Below, piece by piece: positions 40,798 through 49,213 of a stretch of DNA of 53,013 nucleotides; within the stretch, counting starts at the first letter, position 1, and the number at the start of each line of letters is the position of its first letter. The stretch is from positions 1 to 53,013 of the forward strand of contig JAPOXD010000059.1 of NCBI GenBank assembly GCA_026707285.1, written 5' to 3'. The notes below the pieces were generated by a model that saw only the letters and a program-made list of their open reading frames with translations, had not been told where the DNA came from and made no database searches. The DNA is from Chloroflexota bacterium. Lineage in GTDB: Bacteria; Chloroflexota; UBA11872. Both the position numbers and the translations under genes were made by a program.

Positions 40798-41231
40798 AGC
40801 TCTACACCATCGGCTTCACCAAGACCTCCGCCGCCGACTTCTTTGGGCGCCTACTGGACTCGGGCGCGAAGCGGGTCGTGGACGTGCGGCTGAACAACGT
40901 CTCGCAACTGGCGGGCTTCGCCAAGCGAGATGACCTGGCCTACTTTCTCCGCGAGATTTGTGGGATGGAGTATGTCCACGCGCCGGATCTGGCGCCCACC
41001 AAGGAGATGCTCGACGCATACCGCAAAGAGCATCGCGATTGGGCGACCTACGAGCGAGAGTTTCTCGCGCTGATGGATGATCGGCGCATCCAGGAAACGC
41101 CGAGCGTACGGCAGGCCCTCGCCGACGGATGCTTGCTATGCAGCGAGGACACGCCGGAACATTGCCACCGGCGCCTTGTGGCGGAGTATCTCGGTCGGCA
41201 TTGGGAAGACCTCGAAGTCGTCCACCTCTAG
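40794..41231 (+). CDS. DUF488 family protein, short form
   Basis: A 145-residue second DUF488 protein, consisting of the core only: KLYTIGFTKTSAADFFGRLL, VVDVRLNNVSQLAGFAKRDD, YVHAPDLAPTKEMLDAYRK and LLCSEDTPEHCHRRLVAEYL (C-x-E-x4-C-H-R again). TTG at 40794 overlaps the stop of the long form by four bases, so translation is coupled. The pairing of a long and a short DUF488 with a dual-OB protein looks like a dedicated module. I cannot state its function. Confidence 0.87.
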   Translation: MKLYTIGFTKTSAADFFGRLLDSGAKRVVDVRLNNVSQLAGFAKRDDLAYFLREICGMEYVHAPDLAPTKEMLDAYRKEHRDWATYEREFLALMDDRRIQETPSVRQALADGCLLCSEDTPEHCHRRLVAEYLGRHWEDLEVVHL

Positions 41232-41270
41232 GCTCGTAGCGGCGGCAGGCTCGTCGCGGGTCTGAATTGG

Positions 41271-42386
41271 CTAGACCAGCCCCAGGCGGTGGTTGGAGAG
41301 GCGTTCCAGGCCGTCGGCGGTGACGAGGTAGTTGTGCTCCAGGCGGACGCCGTGGAAGGGCATGCCGTAGGCGCCCGGCTCGAGCGCGATGACCATGCCC
41401 TCCAGAATCTCGCCCGCGACGCCCGGCACGAAGTCCGGCGCCTCGGGATGCTCAAGACCGAGCGAGTGTCCGGCGTGGCCCGGAAGTCCCCAGTCCGGGT
41501 TGGCTCGGCGCAGCACGGTGTCCTGCACGGCGTAGATTTCGTGCGCGCGCACGCCGGGGCGAATCATGGCCTCGGACGTCGTCAGCGCCTCGTGGACCGC
41601 GTCGAAGGCGTCCTGCTGCTCCGGCGTGGGCCGCCCGCCGAGGGTGATGGTGTTGGTGAGGTCGCAGCGGTAGCCGTTGACGTAGGGGAACAGGTCCATG
41701 ACGACGTTGTCGCCGGCTTCCATGACGCGCGGGCCGGGGTCGCCGCGGCGCGGCACGACCCGGGGGCCGGAAATGAACTCGCACATCATCACGAACGGGC
41801 CTTCGGCCACCTCCAGGCCGGCAGTCACGATGGCGGCGTAGGCGTCAATCTCGCGCATGCCGGGCGCCAGGCACTCCCACGAGGCCGCGTGCATGGCCTC
41901 GCCGACGCGCACGGCGGCGCGGATCAGCTCCAGCTCGTCAGGGTCCTTGACCCGGCGCATGAGGCCCAGGTGCGGCTCGATGTCGCGCACTTCGTGCGCC
42001 GCCTCGACGAACGCGGCGGGCACGGCGGCATGCTCCACGCCGACAATCGCGCTCCCGAGCTTGCCAACCAAGTCTATCGCCGCTCGAGCCGTGCAGTCGG
42101 CGCGGGTCACGTCGGGCTCCGCCACGCCCCAGGGACCGTGGATCACCTCGTCAACAGCGGGCTCGCCGTCGAGCTTCGCGAATCCGTCGAGGACGAGCGT
42201 CGTGGGACCGCCGCGTTGGATGACCAGGTACTGCGGCGCGCGGTGGTGGATGTCGTTGGGCGACGGCATGTAGTTGGCCAGGTAGAAGACGTGCTCGGGC
42301 CGCGTGACGACGAGCGCCTCCATGTCGGCGTCGACGCATTCGAGCAGGCGGCGCGTGCGCGCCCGACATCCATCAGCGCTGAGCAT
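41271..42386 (-). CDS. M24 family metallopeptidase (Xaa-Pro aminopeptidase/creatinase-like)
   Basis: A 371-residue pita-bread-fold enzyme. The two-metal site is complete: Asp in VVMDLFPYVNGYRCDLTNT (two Asp), His in PGHAGHSLGLEHPE, Glu in VIALEPGAYGM and Glu in VRLEHNYLVT. The N-terminal creatinase-type domain begins MLSADGCRARTRRLLE and contains ALVVTRPEHVFYLANYM. It hydrolyses X-Pro peptides, or possibly another amide such as creatine-like compounds. The ATG at 42386 has GAGGG five bases upstream; an in-frame TTG four codons earlier overlaps that site and is rejected. Monocistronic. Confidence 0.9.
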   Translation of the reverse strand: MLSADGCRARTRRLLECVDADMEALVVTRPEHVFYLANYMPSPNDIHHRAPQYLVIQRGGPTTLVLDGFAKLDGEPAVDEVIHGPWGVAEPDVTRADCTARAAIDLVGKLGSAIVGVEHAAVPAAFVEAAHEVRDIEPHLGLMRRVKDPDELELIRAAVRVGEAMHAASWECLAPGMREIDAYAAIVTAGLEVAEGPFVMMCEFISGPRVVPRRGDPGPRVMEAGDNVVMDLFPYVNGYRCDLTNTITLGGRPTPEQQDAFDAVHEALTTSEAMIRPGVRAHEIYAVQDTVLRRANPDWGLPGHAGHSLGLEHPEAPDFVPGVAGEILEGMVIALEPGAYGMPFHGVRLEHNYLVTADGLERLSNHRLGLV

Positions 42387-42455
42387 GTATTCCCTCAACC
42401 GTCGAGCGGCGCTGGACGCGGGCAGTTTCGCGCACCGCCGCGCGACGGTCGAGTC

Positions 42456-43364
42456 TCAGGCGGACGGTCGACCGAGCGCGTGGCGCAGGGTGGGCTCTAG
42501 CATGGGGAAGTGGAAGTGGTAGCCGGATTCTACGAGCCGGGCAGGCTCGACGCGCTGGCTGGCCAGCAGCATCTCGACGGCGATTTCGCCCATCGCCGCT
42601 CGCAGAATCGGCGACGGAACCGGCAGCAGGGCCGGTCGGCCCAGGACGCGACCCAAGGTGCGCGCAAACTCGAGATTGGTGCACAGCTCCGGGGCCACGA
42701 CGTTGACAGGGCCCCTCATGTCGTCGCGCGCCAGCACATGCCGCACGACCCCGACGACATCCTCCAGCGCCACCCACGGCCACCACTGGCGGCCGCTGCC
42801 GAGCGGGCCGCCCAGCCCAAGCTTGAAGGCGGGCGCCTGGCGCGTCAGAAACGCGGAGTGGCCCGCCACCACCGGCGCGCCACGCAGATGCACCACCCGG
42901 ATTTCGCGGCCGGTGGCGGGATGCGCGGCGGCCTCCCAGTCGGTCGCGACCTTCGCCAAAAAACCTGACCCCGGCGGGCTGTCCTCACGCAGGACTTCGT
43001 CGCCGCGGTCGCCGTAATACCCCACCGCGGAATAGGACACGAAGACGCGGGGGCGAGACTGCAACACGGCCAGCGTCTCGGCCAGCAGCCGCGTTCCGTC
43101 GACCCGGCTGGCGTAGATGCGGCGCTTCTTGGCGGCGGTCCAACGCCAGGCGGTCGTCGGCTCGCCGGCCAGGTGCACGACGGCGTCGAGACCCTCGAGA
43201 CCGCCCGCGTCAATGGTGCCGCCGGCTGGATCCCAGGCAACCTGACCTTCGGCGGCGCGACGGGGCGGGCGGATGAGATGGATGACCTCGTGGCCCTCGG
43301 CCAGGAGCGCGGCGGTGGCCGCACCGCCGATGAGGCCGCTGCCGCCGGTGAGCGCTACCCGCAC
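42456..43364 (-). CDS. TIGR01777-type NAD(P)-binding epimerase (YfcH/SDR39U1-like)
   Basis: A 302-residue atypical SDR. The N-terminal VALTGGSGLIGGAATAALLA is the nucleotide motif; LDAVVHLAGEPTTAWRWTAAKKRRI is highly characteristic of this family (H-L-A-G-E-x-I/T ... R-W-x-x-x-x-K), followed by VSYSAVGYYGDRGDEVL (active-site Tyr-Tyr-Gly region) and LGGPLGSGRQWWPWVALEDV. Its cellular substrate is not established. GTG at 43364 follows GGAGGGG by four bases. It lies between the M24 peptidase and desaturase genes on the same strand. Confidence 0.9.
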   Translation of the reverse strand: MRVALTGGSGLIGGAATAALLAEGHEVIHLIRPPRRAAEGQVAWDPAGGTIDAGGLEGLDAVVHLAGEPTTAWRWTAAKKRRIYASRVDGTRLLAETLAVLQSRPRVFVSYSAVGYYGDRGDEVLREDSPPGSGFLAKVATDWEAAAHPATGREIRVVHLRGAPVVAGHSAFLTRQAPAFKLGLGGPLGSGRQWWPWVALEDVVGVVRHVLARDDMRGPVNVVAPELCTNLEFARTLGRVLGRPALLPVPSPILRAAMGEIAVEMLLASQRVEPARLVESGYHFHFPMLEPTLRHALGRPSA

Positions 43365-43512
43365 GATGCCCCTCCGATCGCCCTTCGCCTAGTGTTGGCC
43401 GAACGCCGCCGACGGGCAAGAGGAATTGCCCACGGCAGCAGGCGAAATTTGGTCGGGTCGGTTCGCGAACCGCCCTCGCGAAGCGAGCTTCCGAGGGTGG
43501 CCGAGGGCGCCG

Positions 43513-44418
43513 CTAGCGCGAGGCGCTCTCATAGATGTGGCGCGGCGGACGGCGCAGGTCCCACACGAGGCCGAACCAACTGAGCACCGTGAGCAGCCAG
43601 TGGGTCACGTCGATCTCGTACCAATAGAACCCGTTGCGCTCGGCCCCGGGATAGCGGTGGTGGTTGTTGTGCCAGCCCTCGCCCATGGTGACCAGGGCCA
43701 GCCAAAAGTTGTTGCGGCTGGTGTCCTTGGTGTCGAACCGGCGGCTGCCCCACATATGGGCGCCGGAATTGATGAGATAGGTGGTGTGCCACAGCATCAC
43801 CGTGCTGATCACAAAGCCCCACACGAGCACCTGCCCCCAGGTAACGCCCGTCTGCGGAAATGCGTGCTCCAGCCAGAATCCAAGCCCAATCACGCCGCCC
43901 GCATAGGCCGCCATGCCAAACCGGTAGTGGCTCTCGAAGAAGCGCAGCTCGGGATAGCGGGCCAAATCCTTGACCTCTTCCCAGCGCGTGTCGTCGCGGC
44001 TCACGCGGATGAGCCAGCCAATGTGCGCCCACCAGAAGCCGCCGTGCAGCGGCGAGTGGACATCCTCCTCGTCGTCCGAGTGCCGGTGATGAAACCGGTG
44101 GTGACCGGCCCACCACAGCGGACCCTTTTGCATGGCGGTCGTGCCGAGGAACGCGATTACCGCCTGAAACACGCGGGACGTGCGATAGCTCCGATGGGAG
44201 AAGTAGCGGTGGTAGAAACCGGTGATGAAGAACACGCGCATCCAATAGAGGCCCAGGCACACCACCACGGCCGGCCAGCTCACGCCCGTCCAGATGGCGG
44301 TGAGCGCCGCCAGATGCACCAGCGTGAAGGGAAGGTTGCGAACGACAGCGTGCACGCGCGACTGAGACTCGGACTCGGGAGCGTCCCGCCGGACGGCGGG
44401 TACGGCCTCAGAGGTCAC
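43513..44418 (-). CDS. Acyl-CoA/fatty acid desaturase (delta-9 type)
   Basis: A 301-residue membrane di-iron desaturase. All three histidine boxes are present: HRYFSHRSYR (H-x4-H), HHRFHHRHSDDEEDVHSP (H-x2-HH) and EGWHNNHHRYP (H-x2-HH), with hydrophobic helices between (PAVVVCLGLYWMRVFFITGF, VWGFVISTVMLWHTTYLIN). It introduces a double bond into fatty acyl chains at the cytoplasmic side of the membrane. GTG at 44418 is the likely start. The CFA synthase gene lies 122 bases upstream on the same strand; together they would make and then cyclopropanate unsaturated acyl chains, adjusting membrane fluidity. Confidence 0.92.
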   Translation of the reverse strand: MTSEAVPAVRRDAPESESQSRVHAVVRNLPFTLVHLAALTAIWTGVSWPAVVVCLGLYWMRVFFITGFYHRYFSHRSYRTSRVFQAVIAFLGTTAMQKGPLWWAGHHRFHHRHSDDEEDVHSPLHGGFWWAHIGWLIRVSRDDTRWEEVKDLARYPELRFFESHYRFGMAAYAGGVIGLGFWLEHAFPQTGVTWGQVLVWGFVISTVMLWHTTYLINSGAHMWGSRRFDTKDTSRNNFWLALVTMGEGWHNNHHRYPGAERNGFYWYEIDVTHWLLTVLSWFGLVWDLRRPPRHIYESASR

Positions 44419-44539
44419 GACGGGTTTCGGGCTTCTCCACCCACGACTGCTTTCGGGATCCAGGCGCTAGGACGCGGCCTTCACAAGGAAGGGTGAGATA
44501 TCCAATACCGGCGTTCAAGCCGATCTTCGCTCGGAACCG

Positions 44540-45784
44540 CTAGCAGGCCGTGCCGGCGGCGACGACCTGGCCGGAGGACTCGGTCCTTTCCCCCACGTGC
44601 TCCAGCAATATCTGGACATCGCGCGTGTGCCCGGCGGCAAACGCCGCCGAGCACGTGGCCAGGTAGAAGTCCCACATCCGCACGAAGGTCTCGTCGAATC
44701 CCAGCCGCCGGACGTCGTCGACGCGGCTCCAAAAGCGCGCGCGCCAGGTATCCAGGGTGCGGACATAGTGAGGACCGATCTCATCCACCGTCCGGACGGC
44801 AAGGTCGCCGCGCGGCGTCGCCGCGGCCTCGGCGATCTCGCACATGGCCGGCAACAGCCCGCCCGGGAAGATGTAGCGGCTGATCCATCCGGCTCCGCGA
44901 TACGGGAGGTCGATGTCGGCGTCGGGAATGGCAATGGTCTGCAGAAGCATCCGGCCGCCCGGCCGCAAGACGCGCTCGCAGACTTCGAAGAAGCGCCGCC
45001 AGTAGGCGCGCCCGACGGCCTCAAACATCTCGATGGAGACTACGCGGTCGAATTGCCCCTCGATGTCGCGATAGTCGCAGTACTGGATATCCACGCGGTC
45101 GCCCAAGCCCGCTTCGGCGACGCGCGCTCGTGACAGCTCGAGCTGCTCCCGTGAAATGGTGATGCCGGTCACGCGGCACCCGGTCGTTTGGGCGGCGTGA
45201 AGCGCGAAGCCACCCCATCCGCTCCCAATCTCGAGGACGTGGTGGTCCGGGCCCAGGTCCAGCTTGTTGCAGATGTCCCGCATCTTGGTTCGCTGGGCCT
45301 CGGCAAGGTCGCTGCAACCTTCCGGCCAGCGCGCGCAGGAATAGGTGAGCGAATCATCGAGAAAGAGCCGGTAGAAGTTGTTGCCAAGGTCGTAGTGCGC
45401 GTGGATGTTCCGCCGGCTGCCGACCTTGGTGTTGGCCCGCCGCCGGTGGCGCCAGGCGTTCAGCAGGCGCGCGAGCACGCTGGCGTGCGACTCCAGCCCC
45501 AGGCGCGGTCCATTGCGCAGCGCCTCGTGCAGCAGGGCTTTCAGGTCGGTGCTGGACCATTCGCCGGCCATGTAGGACTCGCCCGCGCCGGTCGTGCCGC
45601 CCAGAAGCAGGCGCGTAAAGAAACGCGCGTGGTGGACGTCCGCATGCACCCGGCGAGGTGCGTTGCTGGGGCCAAAGACGCGCCGCGAGCCGTCGGGGAG
45701 CTCGAGCCATAGCGTGCTGCCGGACCACCGATAGAGGCGACCGAGGATAAGCGCGCCCGCCGCGGCGTGGAGGGGATTGATCAT
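44540..45784 (-). CDS. cfa: Cyclopropane-fatty-acyl-phospholipid synthase family methyltransferase
   Basis: A 414-residue SAM-dependent enzyme that adds a methylene to the double bond of phospholipid acyl chains. The N-terminal domain, from MINPLHAAAGALILGRLYRW, includes GESYMAGEWSSTDLKALL; then the hallmark HYDLGNNFYRLFLDDSLTYS, the SAM loop HVLEIGSGWGGFALHAA, QYCDYRDIEGQFDRVVSIEM and GWISRYIFPGGLLP (active-site region) follow. The C-terminus is RRLGFDETFVRMWDFYLATC. ATG at 45784 has only a weak ribosome site. It probably belongs with the desaturase gene downstream. Divergent from the Fur-family regulator gene. Confidence 0.92.
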   Translation of the reverse strand: MINPLHAAAGALILGRLYRWSGSTLWLELPDGSRRVFGPSNAPRRVHADVHHARFFTRLLLGGTTGAGESYMAGEWSSTDLKALLHEALRNGPRLGLESHASVLARLLNAWRHRRRANTKVGSRRNIHAHYDLGNNFYRLFLDDSLTYSCARWPEGCSDLAEAQRTKMRDICNKLDLGPDHHVLEIGSGWGGFALHAAQTTGCRVTGITISREQLELSRARVAEAGLGDRVDIQYCDYRDIEGQFDRVVSIEMFEAVGRAYWRRFFEVCERVLRPGGRMLLQTIAIPDADIDLPYRGAGWISRYIFPGGLLPAMCEIAEAAATPRGDLAVRTVDEIGPHYVRTLDTWRARFWSRVDDVRRLGFDETFVRMWDFYLATCSAAFAAGHTRDVQILLEHVGERTESSGQVVAAGTAC

Positions 45785-46012
45785 CTCGAGCGGTGAGGCT
45801 CAGCCGTCGGAAGCGCAGTGGGAATTGTGCCACGCCGGCCGCCGAGGGCATGCACCGGTGGGCGAAAGCACACGCACCGCAATCGCGGCGCCAGAGGCCC
45901 TCGATCAGCCCACCAATCACTTCGGTAACAATCAGAACCCTATGTAAATGGCAAAAGGCCGTACAATTGGGGTGCGCCGCTTCGTTGTACGAGTCTCTGC
46001 CACCACGCCGCA

Positions 46013-46450
46013 ATGAAGTCCGCCTGGATCAATCGCACGCTCGCCGCCCTGCGGGACGCGGGCGGTCGCGTCACCGACCAGCGGCGTCTCATCCTTGCGG
46101 CCATCGATGCGGCGCCGGCCGGCATGTCGGCCGAAGAGCTGGTCAGCGCCGTGCAGCGATCCGATGGCGATGCGTCGCGGAGCACCGTATATCGCACGCT
46201 GGACCTGCTGCGAGACATCGATGCGGTTGAAACGGTGCATCCCTCACCCGAGCAGCACCGCTATCTGGCACGCCGATCGCCCGATCAGCACCACGTCGTG
46301 TGCCAGACGTGCGGCACGGTCGACATCATCGAACGGTGCTCCTTCGACGCGATCACCACTGAGGTTGAGCTCAAGACTGGATTCGCCGTGACCGGCCACA
46401 GCCTGGAGGTATATGGGCTGTGCGGTCCGTGCCATACCACCGCGACCTAG
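46013..46450 (+). CDS. Fur-family metalloregulator (Fur/Zur/PerR type)
   Basis: A 145-residue transcription regulator. The winged helix includes RVTDQRRLILAAIDAAP and RSTVYRTLDLLRDIDAV (recognition helix S-T-V-Y-R-T-L). The dimerisation domain has the HHVVCQTCGTVDIIE motif and a second GLCGPC pair, the two C-x-x-C sets of the structural zinc site. Metal-sensing residues include H in QHRY and in GHSLEVYG. Specificity (Zn, Fe, Mn or peroxide) is not readable. Two operator-like palindromes fit the family: 514-528 upstream of the ZnuA-like gene and 49091-49105 between the M23 and aquaporin genes, which favours a Zur role (inference). It is divergent from the CFA synthase gene across 228 bp. Confidence 0.92.
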   Translation: MKSAWINRTLAALRDAGGRVTDQRRLILAAIDAAPAGMSAEELVSAVQRSDGDASRSTVYRTLDLLRDIDAVETVHPSPEQHRYLARRSPDQHHVVCQTCGTVDIIERCSFDAITTEVELKTGFAVTGHSLEVYGLCGPCHTTAT

Positions 46451-46600
46451 CGACCGGCGTCATTCGCAGGCCATCAACGCGCCGGTCGACGCGTCTGGGA
46501 TTCATCCGGCACGTTGTGTCACCATCGAGAGACACATCGACGAACGCGGCGGTGCCTACCAGCTGACGCCGGCGGGCCGGCCGCCCCAATTGGAGCAAGC

Positions 46601-47311
46601 ATGACGTCCACGCCCCACGCCGATTTGGCCACCCGACTTCAGACCGTCCTTGAGCTCGAATACCCGCCGGTGGCGGTCGCGCGCGTGGAGGCGCGCCCGT
46701 CCGGGATCGCGGCGTGGACCGACGCGGTGCCGTCGGCGTGCACGTTTTGGCGCCGGGCCGAGGAGCAGGTGTTCTTCGCCGACGAGGCGGCGCACATGGG
46801 CTGTCCCATCGGGGCGATGGTCATGGGATTCGAGCTGCCGGCGCCCAAGCAGGACGAGCTGATGAGTCTGGTCGGCGACATGTGCTCGCTGGCCTACATC
46901 CGCGAAGAAGAGATTCCGCACATTCCCCACTTCGATCCCGGCCCGAAGGGCGCCGTCTACGGTCCCCTGGCGACGTTTCCGCTCGAGCCCGACAACGTGA
47001 TCCTGTGGCTGACGCCCAAGCAGACGATGTTTCTGGAAGAGAGCCTGGGCGGCACGCTGTGGACCGGTCCGCAGGACGGCGTGTTCGGCCGGCCCGCCTG
47101 CGGCGTGCTGCCGACCGCGGCGGCGCGCGACGCGGCGTCGATTTCGCTCGGTTGCATCGGCATGCGCACGTTTACCGAAATCCCCGACGCCTACGTGCTG
47201 GCCGCCATCCCCGGCAGCGCGCTGGAGACGCTGGCGGATGGCCTCGACGCGACGCTGGCGGTGAACGGAACCATGGAGGCCCAGTACCAGCAGATGAAAG
47301 CCGCCGTCTAG
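46601..47311 (+). CDS. DUF169 family protein
   Basis: A 236-residue protein of the DUF169/COG2043 family, function unknown. Recognisable conserved positions are LELEYPPVAVA (substrate-like N-terminal turn), AVPSACTFWRRAEEQVFFAD, AHMGCPIGAMVMGFELP and FGRPACGVLPTA; conserved Cys residues (C in SACTFW, C in MGCPIG, C in PACGVL, C in SLGCIG) suggest a metal or cluster site. The ATG at 46601 with GGAG five bases upstream is chosen; a longer in-frame extension upstream has no ribosome site. It follows the Fur-family gene on the same strand with a 150-bp gap, and precedes hisI by 39 bases. Confidence 0.85.
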   Translation: MTSTPHADLATRLQTVLELEYPPVAVARVEARPSGIAAWTDAVPSACTFWRRAEEQVFFADEAAHMGCPIGAMVMGFELPAPKQDELMSLVGDMCSLAYIREEEIPHIPHFDPGPKGAVYGPLATFPLEPDNVILWLTPKQTMFLEESLGGTLWTGPQDGVFGRPACGVLPTAAARDAASISLGCIGMRTFTEIPDAYVLAAIPGSALETLADGLDATLAVNGTMEAQYQQMKAAV

Positions 47312-47350
47312 CCCGGCGGCCTGCGACGCACGTCGGAGAGGATCGACCCA

Positions 47351-47692
47351 ATGTCAATGCGCGCTGCCGCGCCAGCCGAGACCGTCCAGCCGGCGTTTGA
47401 TGAACGCGGGTTGCTGCCCGCCGTGTGCCAGGACGCCACGACGGGCGAGGTATTGATGCTCGCCTACATGAATCGCGAATCGCTGGCGCGCACGCAGGCG
47501 TCCGGCGAGGCGTGGTTTTGGAGCCGCAGTCGCCAAGAGTTGTGGCACAAGGGCGCCACATCGGGCAACGTGCTGACGGTGGAGTCGATCAACATCGACT
47601 GCGACGGCGATGCGCTGGTCGTGAAAGTCCGGCCGGCCGGGCCCGCCTGTCACACCGGCGAGCGGACGTGCTTCTTCCGGCGCCTGGACTGA
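47351..47692 (+). CDS. hisI: Phosphoribosyl-AMP cyclohydrolase
   Basis: A 113-residue single-domain HisI, the third step of histidine biosynthesis, opening the purine ring of phosphoribosyl-AMP. Conserved elements are [40 protein letters not shown] and the metal site [14 protein letters not shown] (D-x-D) with the C-terminal [15 protein letters not shown] (C-H ... C). There is no fused HisE domain and no other his genes are nearby, so the pathway is dispersed. The first ATG, 47351, lies 12 bases after GGAGAGGA. Co-transcription with DUF169 is likely. Confidence 0.93.
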   Translation: MSMRAAAPAETVQPAFDERGLLPAVCQDATTGEVLMLAYMNRESLARTQASGEAWFWSRSRQELWHKGATSGNVLTVESINIDCDGDALVVKVRPAGPACHTGERTCFFRRLD

Positions 47693-47715
47693 GCGGACGG
47701 GCCGCCGGAGCGCGC

Positions 47716-49017
47716 TTAGACCAGCACCCGCCGCGGGTCACTGGCGGCCCCGCCAACGCGGTATTCCAGGTGGAGGTGGGGACCGGTGGTCCAGCCGGTC
47801 AAGCCAACGAACCCGATCGTCTGCCCGCGGCTCACAAACTGCCCGGGCGCGACCGGCGGGGGCCAGGTGAGGTCGTCGAGGTGGGCGTAAAGAGTCTCTT
47901 CGGTTTCGCTGTGGGCAATGATCACGATCATCCCGTAGGACGCGCGCCGGTCGCCCGGCACCACAAGGCCCGCGGCGAGCACCACGCCGTCGTTGGCCGC
48001 GACGATGGGCGTGCCCGACGAGGCGGCGATATCCATGCCTAGGTGGGGGCACTGCCCGAAGGTGCACCCGCCGTACTCGGTGGTGATGAGGCCCAGCAGC
48101 GGCCAGATATAGGGGCCGGCCGCACCGGGGTTCTGCTGCCTGATGATGTCACTCGCGAACTGTTGCGCCCGCTCCAGCGCCTCAGCGGCCGCCCGCCGAC
48201 GCTCCTCCTCGACGAGTTGCCGTTCGTAGATGTCACGCAGGAGCCGCACGCGGTAGGCAATGGCCTCCGACTCACGTTCAAAGGCCCGCACATCCTCCTG
48301 GCGCTCCGCCTGCTCCTGTTGCACGCTGAAGATGAGGTCGCGCTGCTCCTCGGACCGACGCACCAACTCGGCCTCGATCGACTGAGCTTCGGCCTGCAGC
48401 TCCTGCTGCCGGTCGAGACGGGCCGTCAGATCGGCCGTGCGCAGCTGAATCTCGCTGCGCCGCAACCGGAGTTGGCCAATGTCGGCGACGCCGCGCGCCA
48501 GCAACCGCTCGAGCGACGCCGCGCGGTCGAGCGCGCTGGCGAAGGAGTCGGCGGCGAGGACCTGTTCCAACAACGTCGTGCGGCCCGCCTTATACAGCGA
48601 TCGCGCCTTCCGCTCGAGCACCGAGGTCTCGCTGGCCAACGCGACGTTGAGATCGCCGATGGACTGGTTAATGTCGAAGACCTCGAGCTCCACGGTCTCG
48701 AGCTCCCGCTTGACTTGGATGAGCCGCTGGGCGGCCAAGTAGCGGTCGCGGTCGATGACGGCCAGTTGCTGCTGCAGCGTGCTCTCGCGCGCGATCGACG
48801 CCGCCACGAGCGCCTCGGCGGCGCGCCGCTCACTGTCCACACGCTCGATTTCCTGCTCGGTAGCCTCGATCTCTTCCTCGGTCACCGACTGCGCGAGCAG
48901 CGGGGTCGTCGCCACCGCCGCCGCGCCGAGGAGCGATACGCCAAGCAGCGCACGGCGGTTGATCGGCTGGCCAGGTCGCCACAAGTGCGAGTGCGTCACG
49001 TCCGGCGGTTCAGGCAT
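47716..49017 (-). CDS. M23/LytM-type peptidase with long coiled coil (EnvC-like)
   Basis: A 433-residue exported protein. The N-terminal NRRALLGVSLLGAAAVATT is a Tat-like or Sec signal. Residues about 45-290 are an almost continuous coiled coil (TEEEIEATEQEIERVDSERR, AEAQSIEAELVRRSEEQRDL). The C-terminal LytM domain has HLGMDIAASSGTPIVA (H-x3-D), ETLYAHLDDL and TGPHLHLEYRVGG (H-x-H), the complete zinc site, so it should cut or bind peptidoglycan peptides. This arrangement matches EnvC/murein-hydrolase-activator proteins, but here the zinc residues are retained. The coiled coil could regulate access to the peptidase. Its promoter overlaps a Fur-family-type palindrome (49091-49105). Confidence 0.9.
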   Translation of the reverse strand: MPEPPDVTHSHLWRPGQPINRRALLGVSLLGAAAVATTPLLAQSVTEEEIEATEQEIERVDSERRAAEALVAASIARESTLQQQLAVIDRDRYLAAQRLIQVKRELETVELEVFDINQSIGDLNVALASETSVLERKARSLYKAGRTTLLEQVLAADSFASALDRAASLERLLARGVADIGQLRLRRSEIQLRTADLTARLDRQQELQAEAQSIEAELVRRSEEQRDLIFSVQQEQAERQEDVRAFERESEAIAYRVRLLRDIYERQLVEEERRRAAAEALERAQQFASDIIRQQNPGAAGPYIWPLLGLITTEYGGCTFGQCPHLGMDIAASSGTPIVAANDGVVLAAGLVVPGDRRASYGMIVIIAHSETEETLYAHLDDLTWPPPVAPGQFVSRGQTIGFVGLTGWTTGPHLHLEYRVGGAASDPRRVLV

Positions 49018-49065
49018 AGACCTCCACGATCGCCGGTCGCGGTGGATGCCGGCCGATCGTCCCTA

Positions 49066-49126
49066 TTGTCAACGATTGCGGATTCACTATTGAGATATTA
49101 TCGCAATAAGGCTCTCCCGTTGTCAC
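49066..49126. promoter_or_regulatory. Divergent promoters overlapping a Fur/Zur-like palindrome
   Basis: ATTGAGATATTATCGCAAT at 49089-49107 is a near-perfect inverted repeat (8 of 9 in each arm), with a 7-1-7 core TGAGATATTATCGCA at 49091-49105. It matches the box at 514-528 (TGAGACTAAGTCGCA) at 10 of 15 positions, including both outer TGAGA and TCGCA blocks. On the minus strand a promoter GTGACA-18-GATAAT (49121-49126, 49097-49102) faces the M23 gene; on the plus strand TTGTCA-16-TATTGA (49066-49071, 49088-49093) faces the aquaporin gene. Either or both could be repressed. Confidence 0.55.
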
Positions 49127-49213
49127 CGGGACGGCCCCACTGGAATTATCGAGGCGCGGCTGAGGTTTCGTTATTCCCGCGGCCTCGGGAATCACAGGAC
49201 GGGTAATTGCCCC

